This document shows, one piece after another, positions 1 to 8,275 of a DNA stretch of 64,000 bases. The DNA comes from CAVUNY01 sp963768585 (GTDB taxonomy: Bacteria > Chloroflexota > Anaerolineae > Anaerolineales > Anaerolineaceae), in assembly GCA_963768585.1 (NCBI GenBank), contig CAVYIF010000009.1:1-64000 (forward strand), written 5' to 3'. A program made the position numbers and the translations under genes. Position 1 is the stretch's first letter. Every line of letters begins with the position of its first letter. The notes under the pieces were generated by a model. The model ran no database searches. It worked only from the letters and a program-made list of their open reading frames with translations, and was not told the DNA's origin.

Positions 1-56
1 AGATTACAGGGTGCTATCGGGTTGTTTGCTGTCGTTTAAGGTGGATGTAAAAAGAA

Positions 57-1247
57 ATGAAAATCAAACCAGCCTATATTTTTATTTTTGTATTCATTGT
101 TATCTTGTTAGCAGTAGTTTTCTATTTAGTGGTTAATCGTGCCAAGAACACTACCATTGTAGACAAGCCTGTGATTAAGGCTGTGGGATTAACAATACAA
201 CCAGAACCTTCCTCGCCCTACGACCGGGTTGACCAAATCATCCAATTTCGATTCGATATCACCAACGTTGGCAACGTATCTATCCCTGGAATTGTTACGG
301 TCGAGGGAGCAACGGTTAACTGCCCGAGTATTAGCGATATTGGTAACTATGATAGTTTCTTAGACGCGAACGAACAGCTATCCTGTAATGCTTCTCATTC
401 GATCACCCAGGCCGATCTCGATGCAGGTTCTGTTTCGATCGTGGCTACCGCGAATGTCAATGGTACGATCTCGCCAACCGCCACTGTCTCGGTCCCTATG
501 ATTCAAAATCGCCTGCTGACACTGACCAAAACAGCCGACCCATTGACCTATGACCACGTTGGGCAAATTATTACCTACACGTATGTCATCACAAATAGCG
601 GCAACACCACCCTCAGCCCTGCCCAGTTTACTGGGAGCGATACCGCCTTTGAGGTGCCGATCGCCTGCGGCCAGCAGAACATCAGTCTCGCCCCAAAAGA
701 ATCGCTGACGTGTACCGCTACGTATACCATTACCCAGGCTGACATGGATGCAGGTTCGGTAACTACCAGCGCCGTTGCCTCAGACAGCGGAGGTTTAATC
801 TCCCCGGCAGTGAGCGTCACGATCACCAGAAGCGATGGGGTAGTCTCCGCTCTTCCTGCTACCCCTGCTGACCAAACATTCCCTTCCAGTAATCTCACGC
901 CCGGTATCACCATCCAGCATACGGTAGTCGCTGGTGAATGGTTGTGGCAAATTGCCCGTTGTTATGGGGCCGACCACAAACAGGTGATCAATGTAAACTC
1001 ACAACTGGCTGATCCGGACGAAATTTCTCCAGGCATGATTGTGAGCGTGCCAAACATTGGCAGTGAGGGTACCATTTATGGCCCGCCCTGTATCAGGGAC
1101 TATACTGTTCAAGCCGGCGACACCTGGAATTCCATCGCCTCGAAATACGACGCCGATCTTATTGTGCTGCAGCGGGTAAATCCGGACGGTTTAGTGACCG
1201 GCATGGTGCTCAAGGTTCCAGTTCATTCGGCGAAGACCCCTTATTAG
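57..1247 (+). CDS. Membrane-anchored surface protein with two DUF11-like domains and two LysM domains
   Basis: The 396-residue product has one N-terminal hydrophobic segment (about residues 7-27) with no lipobox, so it is probably an anchored exported protein. Two tandem beta-sandwich repeats follow (about 45-150 and 152-258). Each has the pattern YD-V-QII-(F/Y)-(I)TN-GN and a conserved C-rich end typical of DUF11/DUF7507-type surface repeats. The C-terminus carries two LysM motifs (about 287-335, starting HTVVAGEWLWQIA, and 349-390, starting YTVQAGDTWNSIA), which in this family bind peptidoglycan or related glycans. The first 56 bases of the window hold only a short unassignable stretch and a weak AAGGTGG-type ribosome site. 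No enzyme domain is visible; a structural or envelope role is inferred. Confidence 0.8.
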   Translation: MKIKPAYIFIFVFIVILLAVVFYLVVNRAKNTTIVDKPVIKAVGLTIQPEPSSPYDRVDQIIQFRFDITNVGNVSIPGIVTVEGATVNCPSISDIGNYDSFLDANEQLSCNASHSITQADLDAGSVSIVATANVNGTISPTATVSVPMIQNRLLTLTKTADPLTYDHVGQIITYTYVITNSGNTTLSPAQFTGSDTAFEVPIACGQQNISLAPKESLTCTATYTITQADMDAGSVTTSAVASDSGGLISPAVSVTITRSDGVVSALPATPADQTFPSSNLTPGITIQHTVVAGEWLWQIARCYGADHKQVINVNSQLADPDEISPGMIVSVPNIGSEGTIYGPPCIRDYTVQAGDTWNSIASKYDADLIVLQRVNPDGLVTGMVLKVPVHSAKTPY

Positions 1248-1307
1248 TACACAATATCCTCTTAGACAGTATTGCAATGACTCCGCAGTTGAGGGCAGCC
1301 ATACAGG

Positions 1308-3347
1308 TCACATCCTTATTTCAACCAACTCAATCGTTTCCAGGGGTGTTAATTCGAGTTGGAGCGTACCTTCTTTGTAGGTGAATGGCAGCGCCTGTCC
1401 GGATGAGGTAGCCACACAGGCGCTGGGCGCTTTTTCAGGCAGGCGCAGGCTTACCTGAAGGCCAACCACCGGCACGTTGGGGAGCTCTTTTTGGTAATTG
1501 ACCAGCCCTACCAGATAGGCGTCGGCGGTTGTGCTGCGCAGCACGGTGATCTCGACACAGACCGGGGCATTCGTCTCTGTAACCAGGGTTGGCGGGGCAT
1601 ATTGTTGAAGGAGCCACATCCCAAAGGCTTGCTGGGCATCCAACTGCTGCTTCAGCAGGGGCGGCGCCAGGTAGATGCAGCGTCCCTTGCCGTAGGAGTG
1701 GATGGTCAGCCCGGAAGACATCGATTTTCCGCCGGGTGGGTTGCTGTGGATCGAAGCATACTTCACGGGATCATCCGGGTCGAACAATGGCTCTACCAGC
1801 CCGGCCAGCTGCTCCGCGCCTGCCAGCGTGACGGTTGGGGCAGGAGAACTGCACGAAACATAGTTATTCTCACCCGGCAGTTCCAGATAATTCACCCGTT
1901 TTGACAATTTGCCCGTGTAGGATACGCCAAATACATCGCATAAGGCGAAGTCGCCGCTGCTGGAGCCGTCCGGGCGCATCAGTGACGTCAGCCCGGTGGC
2001 GACCAGGGTGCCGCCCTGGCTCACAAAGCTGCGAAGTCTGTGCTCTTCATCGACCGACATGACCTGGGCGTTATTCACGATCAGGGTCCTCAGGCGGTTA
2101 AGGTCTCCTTCGGCATCCCGCACAACGACAAAAGGCCGGTGCGCTTGCGTCAGGACAATCGATGTCCCCAGCATTTCTTCGTACCCGGACGTCGAGGACG
2201 ATGAAAATTCGGCCGGCAGCCCGCGCAGCAGTTTGCCGTTGGCGGCTGGCTCGATCAGCGATAGCATCGAGAAGTACAGGCCCGTATCCGCGGTCAACAC
2301 GGGGTGATGTTCTTTCATTTTGGCGGCGACCGGCGCCAGGCTGGCGGAAACGTGCCCCAGCCGTTCGTAGACCGCATCCATCAAGGTGCCGTCTGGGTTT
2401 ATCGCATCGATAAAGAAGTAGGCTCCGCCGCTGGCGAGGGTCGTCGCGGCTTCACAGTGCAGCATTTCTTCCGATTTCATCGAGGTATGATCGGTCAGGT
2501 TGATGCAGCGCGAGGTCATATACTCAAAGGGTTGCTTTCGAGAGGTCGCCGACAGGATCTTTGCGCCTAAAATGTGCTGGTATTTACCGCCATAAAAATC
2601 ACCGGAGGTGTAATCGCAGGCGTTGGCAATGCCGGGCGTCTGGCCATGGGACCAGCCGGAAATAATCGGACTGTTCTGAAAAGTGACCGTGATATCCTTT
2701 TTACCTTTAATGAAACTGGTTAATTTCTCACAGAAAGTGACCATCGAGGCCTCGCGAAAGCGCTGGAACGCCACCCAGGCTGGATCGTTCCAGTCTATGC
2801 TTTCGGGGATCTCGCGGCCGGTCTGACGGCGAAATTTCTCGCGGCAGTTTGGACAGCAGCAAATCACCGGCCAAAAGGTCATATCGATAAAGATGCCGTC
2901 GACGTCATAGTCAATAATTTCGCCCACCTGGGCTTTGGTAAAGGCGGTGTAATCCTCGCTGTTCGGACAGCTCCACCAATAGCGGCCGCTGTGCTGGACG
3001 CCAGCAATATCTTGCATTCTCCAGGCCGGGTGGTTTTTCGCCGAATGGTTATGGTAGATGGAGGTATAGTAGGCAATGGGATAAATGCCTTCGCTGCGCA
3101 AAAGTGCCACGGTTTCGCCGAAAATATCTCGACCCGCCAGGTTGTGGTGCATGTGGCCTACCCGGGTCGGGTAATAGCAGTTGCCGTTGTGGTCGCAGGC
3201 ATACACCATGGAGGCTTCAACCCCCGCCTGTTTTACCAGAGAAACGTAACGGCCTGAATCGAAGCGGGTCATAAAGCCGGGATCATCCTCGGTGATGTGG
3301 TTGTCGATTAAAAGACGGGTGTAGCAGTTCTCGATCCAGTTATTCAT
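1308..3347 (-). CDS. GHL6-like putative glycoside hydrolase with beta-galactosidase trimerisation-like domain
   Basis: The 679-residue protein resembles the hypothetical glycosyl hydrolase 6 (GHL6) group. It has a TIM-barrel N-terminal half with the DGIFIDMTFWP strand (about residues 150-160) followed by a CCCPNC cysteine cluster and EKFRRQTG, a hallmark of this group. Residues about 345-520 look like the glutamine-amidotransferase-like trimerisation domain of GH42 beta-galactosidases (LIVNNAQVMSVDEEHRLRSF). No signal peptide is present, so it acts in the cytoplasm. Its ATG overlaps the stop of the upstream cupin gene (ATGA), so the two are translationally coupled. Substrate is unknown; an oligosaccharide or modified galactoside/fucoside is a guess. 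Family assignment is from remembered motifs, not a profile search. Confidence 0.7.
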   Translation of the reverse strand: MNNWIENCYTRLLIDNHITEDDPGFMTRFDSGRYVSLVKQAGVEASMVYACDHNGNCYYPTRVGHMHHNLAGRDIFGETVALLRSEGIYPIAYYTSIYHNHSAKNHPAWRMQDIAGVQHSGRYWWSCPNSEDYTAFTKAQVGEIIDYDVDGIFIDMTFWPVICCCPNCREKFRRQTGREIPESIDWNDPAWVAFQRFREASMVTFCEKLTSFIKGKKDITVTFQNSPIISGWSHGQTPGIANACDYTSGDFYGGKYQHILGAKILSATSRKQPFEYMTSRCINLTDHTSMKSEEMLHCEAATTLASGGAYFFIDAINPDGTLMDAVYERLGHVSASLAPVAAKMKEHHPVLTADTGLYFSMLSLIEPAANGKLLRGLPAEFSSSSTSGYEEMLGTSIVLTQAHRPFVVVRDAEGDLNRLRTLIVNNAQVMSVDEEHRLRSFVSQGGTLVATGLTSLMRPDGSSSGDFALCDVFGVSYTGKLSKRVNYLELPGENNYVSCSSPAPTVTLAGAEQLAGLVEPLFDPDDPVKYASIHSNPPGGKSMSSGLTIHSYGKGRCIYLAPPLLKQQLDAQQAFGMWLLQQYAPPTLVTETNAPVCVEITVLRSTTADAYLVGLVNYQKELPNVPVVGLQVSLRLPEKAPSACVATSSGQALPFTYKEGTLQLELTPLETIELVEIRM

Positions 3348-4565
3348 AGTGCTGCCGCCAGATCGGGATTTTCCGGGCCGAAATGCTTCAACATCACGAT
3401 GGGATCGGTGGGCGAAGGGTTGTGGATCGCCACCCCATTTTTGGCCGCATCTTCGCTGACGAAAAATTCGTCCATGGTTAACTGCCCGAAGCGGATGATG
3501 GCCGGTGTTTCAATGTCCCAAACGCCCATCTTCCCGTGACCTTGCAGGACGATCAGACCGTACGCCGCGCCGTCTTTGACGGTTACCGTCCGCCCGGGCA
3601 GCACGGTCAATTCTTTGGCGCTGTAAGATGAATTTTTATAACAAATCCAATTTTCGGCGTACCCCGCCGCACCCGGATCAATGGTGGAATTTACCGGCCG
3701 CGGTGCCATAAAATGATGCTCTGCGAACTGCGGGTCGGTATTGGCTTCCCAATCGACCACTTCGATCAGATAGTCATAATCGCCGCGCCGGTCAGGCGGG
3801 CTGTCCTTCCACAGCAGGTCCTCAGAAACAATGGCGTCGCCCACCAGGGATTGGTACATGGCGAACACGTCCGAGGCGAACTGGGGTTCATAGGTGCACA
3901 GGCTGCCTGGGGCGTGCAGGATACCCGCGGGAACATCCCAACCCGTACCCGGGGTCAGCCGGTATGCCGCCGACAGATCGGTAATGTGGTTGTCGCCTTT
4001 GGTGAAATTTTTCAGGCAGGTTTTTAGCTGTTCTTTGGTCGTTCCCGGACGGATGCCAAAAAAGGTGTAAGGAAAATCCGCTCCATAGTTGTTGACCTGG
4101 ACGGGGAAGTAATATGCTTCAGGTTTACCGGGCTGGTTCACCAGGCGGGCGTGCTGATCGCGGTGGTGGATATGGTGGGGCAGCGCGCCTTTATTGTCGA
4201 AAAACTTGGAAAACATCGGCCAGCCGTGGAATTGGTTCCACAACCTGGAGCCGATCAGGCCGGCTTGAAGGTGGGCGACGGCCTCTCTGCAGGGTTGTTT
4301 TCTTGATCGCCCCTCCATCTTCAAAGATCACGTAACTGAGGCCTTCATCGTCTGGTGTCCCAGGACCATTATCGGCATGGGTGGTTGAGGAAAACCAGCG
4401 CTCATCGATTCCGCCGCGCGCGCCGCCCAGGGCATAATAATCATCCGGGTGTAATTTAATCCTCCGGCCCGGCACACAGAATGCGCGCGGCACCCAGGTG
4501 GGGGCCAGGCGCAGAATCCCACCCCCTTGCTCGATTGCGCTTTCAGCAATACTGTTTGCAGACAT
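3344..4565 (-). pseudogene. Cupin-fold sugar isomerase-like protein, frameshifted
   Basis: Two reading frames form one protein. The N-terminal part runs from ATG 4565 (RBS GAAAGGAAAA) and includes PDDYYALGG and DERWFSSTTHADNGP. It continues in another frame from about 4300 to 3344 with LPHHIHHRDQHA, a cupin metal-binding His cluster, and a second cupin half near PGRTVTVKDGAAYG. The join lies in AGAGAGG-like sequence around 4288-4300; loss of one GA unit, or gain of one base, restores the frame. Repaired length is about 406 residues. It resembles class I mannose-6-phosphate isomerase-like cupins, though substrate is unknown. It is followed with a 4-bp overlap by the GHL6 gene, so the pair probably handles one sugar. 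The lesion may be real or an assembly error. Confidence 0.7.
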
Positions 4566-4596
4566 AATGTTTTCCTTTCAGGACGATCGGGGATCA

Positions 4597-4652
4597 AAAC
4601 CGCTGCGGTTTCACTGTTTACTTATTATATCCAGTAACAATAATGATTTGCC
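4597..4652 (-). promoter_or_regulatory. Promoter and palindromic operator of the cupin/GHL6 operon
   Basis: On the minus strand a TATAAT -10 lies at 4629-4624, 17 bp from a weak GGCAAA -35 (4652-4647). Just downstream of the expected start of transcription is a perfect 15-bp inverted repeat, AAACCGC-T-GCGGTTT (4597-4611), the position expected for a repressor operator of the LacI/GalR or GntR kind. Which protein binds is not known. Confidence 0.5.
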
Positions 4653-4661
4653 GAAAGCAAT

Positions 4662-4679
4662 TTAACCATAAATGGATAA
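4662..4679. promoter_or_regulatory. Possible upstream regulator-binding palindrome
   Basis: TTA-A-CCATAAATGG-A-TAA is an imperfect 18-bp inverted repeat immediately upstream of the -35 region of the cupin/GHL6 promoter. Its GTTATCCAT half (minus strand) is also seen just after the -10 of the aldo-keto reductase promoter at 40.7 kb. This is a by-eye observation only. Confidence 0.25.
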
Positions 4680-4876
4680 CAATCGTTAAATCCCTCGTTT
4701 TACCTGCTCGAAAATCAAAATACAACCCTAATCCGCGAGTGGAAATTCAGGCGGAGATGGTTGACGATACCAGCTGGCATAGATAACCCGAAGGGTGCGA
4801 ATTCAGAAGCGACCAACCTATAATTGATACCTCTCAGGTAGAATGAGCACTTATTCTACTTTGAGGTGAAAAAATC

Positions 4877-5002
4877 ATGGGTTGGTTCGTTTTGGCAAAG
4901 CTTTTCCCTGTTCTGATTTCACTCATTCACCTCGGTTGTTTGTCTGGGCCGTATTTGTCTTTAGGGTCTGATAAGGGGGTGAATGATTTCTACGTCTCCT
5001 GA
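4877..5002 (+). CDS. Possible 41-residue small hydrophobic protein
   Basis: This short open frame begins ATG GGT TGG and is preceded by GAGGTG at about 10 bases. Its first half is hydrophobic (FVLAKLFPVLISLIHLGCL), which could form one membrane segment. It sits in the 600-bp gap between the divergent cupin operon and the sigma-factor gene. There is no homology evidence and it may be chance. Confidence 0.18.
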   Translation: MGWFVLAKLFPVLISLIHLGCLSGPYLSLGSDKGVNDFYVS

Positions 5003-5162
5003 TGAAAAAACGTTAGGGAGTGGATAGATTACTTTATTCAACCAGGATACAAACGAAGCGTGACCCCGCTAGTTACGTTATGTAACAAAACCCCTCGCAA
5101 ATTGAATATATAATAACGGCACATCCAATCCAACGAAACACTACTCGAAAATCGGGGGCCGC

Positions 5163-5774
5163 ATGGTCTTAGACAGTCTGGCAGAAAACAGGAAGCGGTT
5201 GATCCAATTCCTGGATGGAGAAATCGTCTCGCTGACTGGCATCCTGCGGGTGTACGCGGTGCGGGCCGGGCTGGCTGCCGATGAAGACACGATCGGAGAG
5301 CTGCTCAACAACGTGGTGGTGGAGGCACTGTCCCACGCCCAACGCTATGACCCCGCCCGGCCGCCGCGTGCCTGGCTGCTGGGTATTGCCGCCAACCTGG
5401 TGCGCCGCCGCCAGGTGGAAACGGCCCGCCTTAACCAGCGCGAGCTTTTGGTCGGCGACCTGGTGGAAGGGCGGCAGGCAAACCTGGGGGAAGATGAGCT
5501 GTTTGAGCTGTTGGCCGCACGCATGGATGACATCGCCCATCAAGACCTGCACACCGAAATGGAGGATCGGGACAGTTTGACTGCTGCTTTGAGGCTGCTT
5601 TCGGTGGATGAACGCAGAATCGTGCGCCTGTTTGCGCTAAACAATCTGGATGGTGACGCCATGGCGGCTGCCTTGCATGTGACCCCAGGTGCAGCCCGGG
5701 TGCGCCTGCACCGGGCCCTGGCCCACCTGCGCCAGGTATGGCATTTTGCCGAGGAGAACAACACCCATGATTAA
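5163..5774 (+). CDS. ECF-type RNA polymerase sigma factor
   Basis: The 203-residue protein has a sigma region 2 (about residues 50-85, including RAWLLGIAANLVRRR) and a region 4 helix-turn-helix at the C-terminus (about 140-190: LSVDERRIVRLFAL, then GDAMAAALHVTPGAARVRLHRALAHLR). This is the architecture of an extracytoplasmic-function sigma factor. Its last codons overlap the start of the DUF4349 membrane protein (ATG at 5767, sigma stop at 5774), so the two are translationally coupled. The membrane protein is therefore a good candidate for its anti-sigma factor or target. The ATG at 5163 fits the start of homologous proteins; its RBS is weak. Confidence 0.8.
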   Translation: MVLDSLAENRKRLIQFLDGEIVSLTGILRVYAVRAGLAADEDTIGELLNNVVVEALSHAQRYDPARPPRAWLLGIAANLVRRRQVETARLNQRELLVGDLVEGRQANLGEDELFELLAARMDDIAHQDLHTEMEDRDSLTAALRLLSVDERRIVRLFALNNLDGDAMAAALHVTPGAARVRLHRALAHLRQVWHFAEENNTHD

Positions 5775-6969
5775 CCAGGAAGTCTTAAAACGGGAAAAGA
5801 TGCTCTTCGCCTATACAGCTGCCCTCGAACAGGGCGATTTTGCAAGGTTGGCAACCATCCTGGAAGCAGCCGGCAGTGATGCCATTCTGGAGAGGCAGAT
5901 CCTTGAGATGAACACTATTCTATCCCAGCCGTATACGGAGGTCGCTGCTCAGGCTGTCCCAGAAACCGCTTTTGTGAAGCTGTGGCGGCAGATCAAATCC
6001 TCCACGGCTGGTTTGTTTTCTATTCGCATCAGAAATTGGCCTATGCTGCGCAACATCGCGCTGGGTGTGGGCGCCTTTGCCATCGTTTTATTGGGCGTGC
6101 TGGCGTTGTTGGGACCGGCAGTGGGCAAAGTTTTCTCGAATGTTGTCGCTGAAATACCGTTGAGCGCATACGCGACTTCCTCTGTGGAGGCCACCCAAAT
6201 GGCCACTACAAAACTAACTGAAAGAAATGACGGCGCCTATCCTGCTCCATCCAGCAGCTTCATGCTCACCCCCCAACCAGCCGAGCGGTTGATCGTGCGA
6301 AACGGCAGCCTGATCGTCGTAGCCAACGATACCCGTGTGGCGCGCCAGTCTGTATTGGAGATGGTTGCGGAATACGCGGCTGAGGGTGCCTTCGTAGTCT
6401 CTTCAAATGAGACTTATCCTTACTCCGGGCAGATGCCGGTGATCAGCATGGTCCTGCGCGTGCCGGTGGCCCATTACGATGAAAGCATGACCCGCCTGGC
6501 AGATCTGGGCATCCGGGTCGAAAACCGCTCGGAAATTGCCCAGGACGTGACCCAGGATTATGTGGACATCACGGCCCGCCTCCAGGCGCTGGAAACATCG
6601 CGCGCGCGCCTGCTCGAGATCATTAAGGAAGCCACGAACACGGAAGACCTGCTGCGCGCCGAACAGGAACTTTCCAGGCGGGAAGCCGAGCTGGAATCCG
6701 CCAAGGCGCTGCAGCAGAACCTGGCAAAGACCGCCGCCCTTTCCAGCATCACGGTGGAACTGCGTCCGGTGGTCACCAGCCAGCCGGTGACGGATAATAC
6801 CTGGGATCCTGCCGCCACGCTGCATAATGCCGTCAGCGCTTTACTCACCACCCTGCGCGGCTTCGCGGATGGCACCATTTTCTTTGTGATCACGACCTTG
6901 CCCTGGGTGGTGGTGGTATTGCTGCTGATCTATGGTGCGGTACGCTTTTTCCGCAGGAAAATGAAATAA
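5767..6969 (+). CDS. DUF4349 membrane protein, candidate anti-sigma partner
   Basis: The start is ATG 5767, overlapping the sigma gene; the open frame extends further upstream but only inside that gene. The 400-residue product has a cytoplasmic N-terminal part of about 90 residues, a membrane segment (RNIALGVGAFAIVLLGVLAL), an extracellular DUF4349 region (from ERLIVRNGSLIVVANDTR through a coiled coil of about 60 residues rich in Glu, Ala and Arg, to SSITVELRP) and a C-terminal membrane segment followed by RFFRRKMK. DUF4349 proteins are common in Gram-positive bacteria and Chloroflexota and their role is unknown. Position after an ECF sigma gene and the N-terminal cytoplasmic part suggest a membrane-bound anti-sigma role (inference). 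Confidence 0.75.
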   Translation: MINQEVLKREKMLFAYTAALEQGDFARLATILEAAGSDAILERQILEMNTILSQPYTEVAAQAVPETAFVKLWRQIKSSTAGLFSIRIRNWPMLRNIALGVGAFAIVLLGVLALLGPAVGKVFSNVVAEIPLSAYATSSVEATQMATTKLTERNDGAYPAPSSSFMLTPQPAERLIVRNGSLIVVANDTRVARQSVLEMVAEYAAEGAFVVSSNETYPYSGQMPVISMVLRVPVAHYDESMTRLADLGIRVENRSEIAQDVTQDYVDITARLQALETSRARLLEIIKEATNTEDLLRAEQELSRREAELESAKALQQNLAKTAALSSITVELRPVVTSQPVTDNTWDPAATLHNAVSALLTTLRGFADGTIFFVITTLPWVVVVLLLIYGAVRFFRRKMK

Positions 6970-7102
6970 AAAATAATGACCGATGGCGCAGGATATTTCG
7001 CCTCCGTATTGGATCATTTATGGTCCGTTCTCGTCCTGGAACGGATACTGGAAATCTCTGACCGATCCCTTGATGTGGGCGAGCATGGTTTTGGTAGCTT
7101 CT
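6970..7102 (-). pseudogene. Relic of an integrase-type transposase C-terminus
   Basis: The minus strand encodes RSYQNHARPHQGIGQRFPV followed by about 25 more residues. This matches the C-terminal end of IS3/IS481-type rve transposases, in which YN--RPHQGIGQR(I)P is typical. No start, catalytic domain or inverted repeats remain, so it is only a fragment wedged between the DUF4349 gene and the phosphotransferase gene. Confidence 0.55.
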
Positions 7103-7119
7103 GAATTTACACCCTAAAT

Positions 7120-8183
7120 TCATCCAGATGGAGAATTTGCACCCTTTCGGGTGATGCAATGCTCTAAAACTTCATCGGGGTGTGTAAACAACCACTTTGC
7201 CTGATCTATATCATCGGAAAGAGTAAGAATAGTATCTACCGGGTCATCTGCAAAACCCGCGGTTGCTATCCAGTACAACGGTACCCGGGCCATTTCAATT
7301 GGGAAAGAATTCAGTTCATCCGCCGACAGCGCCGATCCAGTGCCACCCTGGTAGGCCATGAGCAGTTCCGGTAATTTATGCCAGGGCCATTTCTTCGGAG
7401 ATTTTTCGCCTTCAAAACGCGCGAACAACCAGTATGTCGTATATGCCAAATCGAACACTCGCTCATGGATATCTGCCAGATCGAAATCCAGTATGGCGGC
7501 GATCTCGCCTTGCTGCCAGAGGATATTCTCTGCGCCATAGTCGCCGTGAACCAACTGCTGAGGGAGATTCTGGCCAGTGTGCTTCCACCAGGCGTTCAGG
7601 TGTGTAAGAATTTTTTCGGATTGTGAGCAAACTGCCAGAGCCGCATCGCGGTCAGAAGTTGACTCTTGATGAGCAACAACCAATATCGTTTGCCTCAGCC
7701 AGCTCAATAATTCGGCAGGATGTCCATAGTTATGAACTGCCGGCGGAACGAAGGCGAGCGTCTTTTCCTGTTCTTTTAGCGCCTGGTGCAAGCAACCTAA
7801 CATTGAATACGCTTTAATATGGTAATTCCAGCCAGCGGATACACGCTCGGACGATATGAACCGTTCCACTTCAATGAGGCGATCCAATTTTAGCCCAATT
7901 CGATTGCCAGCCACCCATCCCAGTGATTCCGGTATGGGTAGGTTGGCAGAGATCAAATTTTGTTTAACGCCTGCAAGAACGTCAGGCGGTCAGGATTTAC
8001 CCAGGGCCGGTAGATGCGAGCGACGTAATCCCCTGTTGAGGAGTGAAGGAGAAGGTTCAAATTGTAGGCTCCCCCCAGGTCTTTTTGCGTAAGAACATTT
8101 CCTAAAGCGAAATAAGCAGCGATCTCACGCATCAGGTTTTCTGAATATTCAGCACGAGGACCTATCTCAAATTCTGTTTCCAT
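7120..8183 (-). pseudogene. APH-family phosphotransferase, frameshifted
   Basis: The N-terminal segment (8183-7953, with VLTQKDLGGAYNLNLLL) and the main segment (about 7970-7120) are two frames of one gene of about 354 codons. Restoring one base near 7969 joins FLQA to VKQNLISANLPIPESLGW. The main part has the kinase-like catalytic loop LVHGDYGAENILW (HxDxxxxN) and ILDFDLA as the metal-binding aspartate. These define aminoglycoside phosphotransferase/homoserine kinase-type enzymes that phosphorylate small hydroxyl or amine substrates. Substrate cannot be assigned; antibiotic resistance should not be assumed. It could be a decayed gene or a single-base error. Confidence 0.7.
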
Positions 8184-8275
8184 TTCAATAGATACGCATT
8201 AGCGAAGTCGACCCTATTTTACGCTTCGATCTGTCAGGTACACGAGGGTTTTGTAGAAGATTTCCACTTCAGTCT

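Noticed and set aside
7120..8183. Antibiotic-resistance gene
   Set aside because: The APH fold is shared by many kinases of small metabolites; there is no resistance-gene context and the gene is frameshifted.
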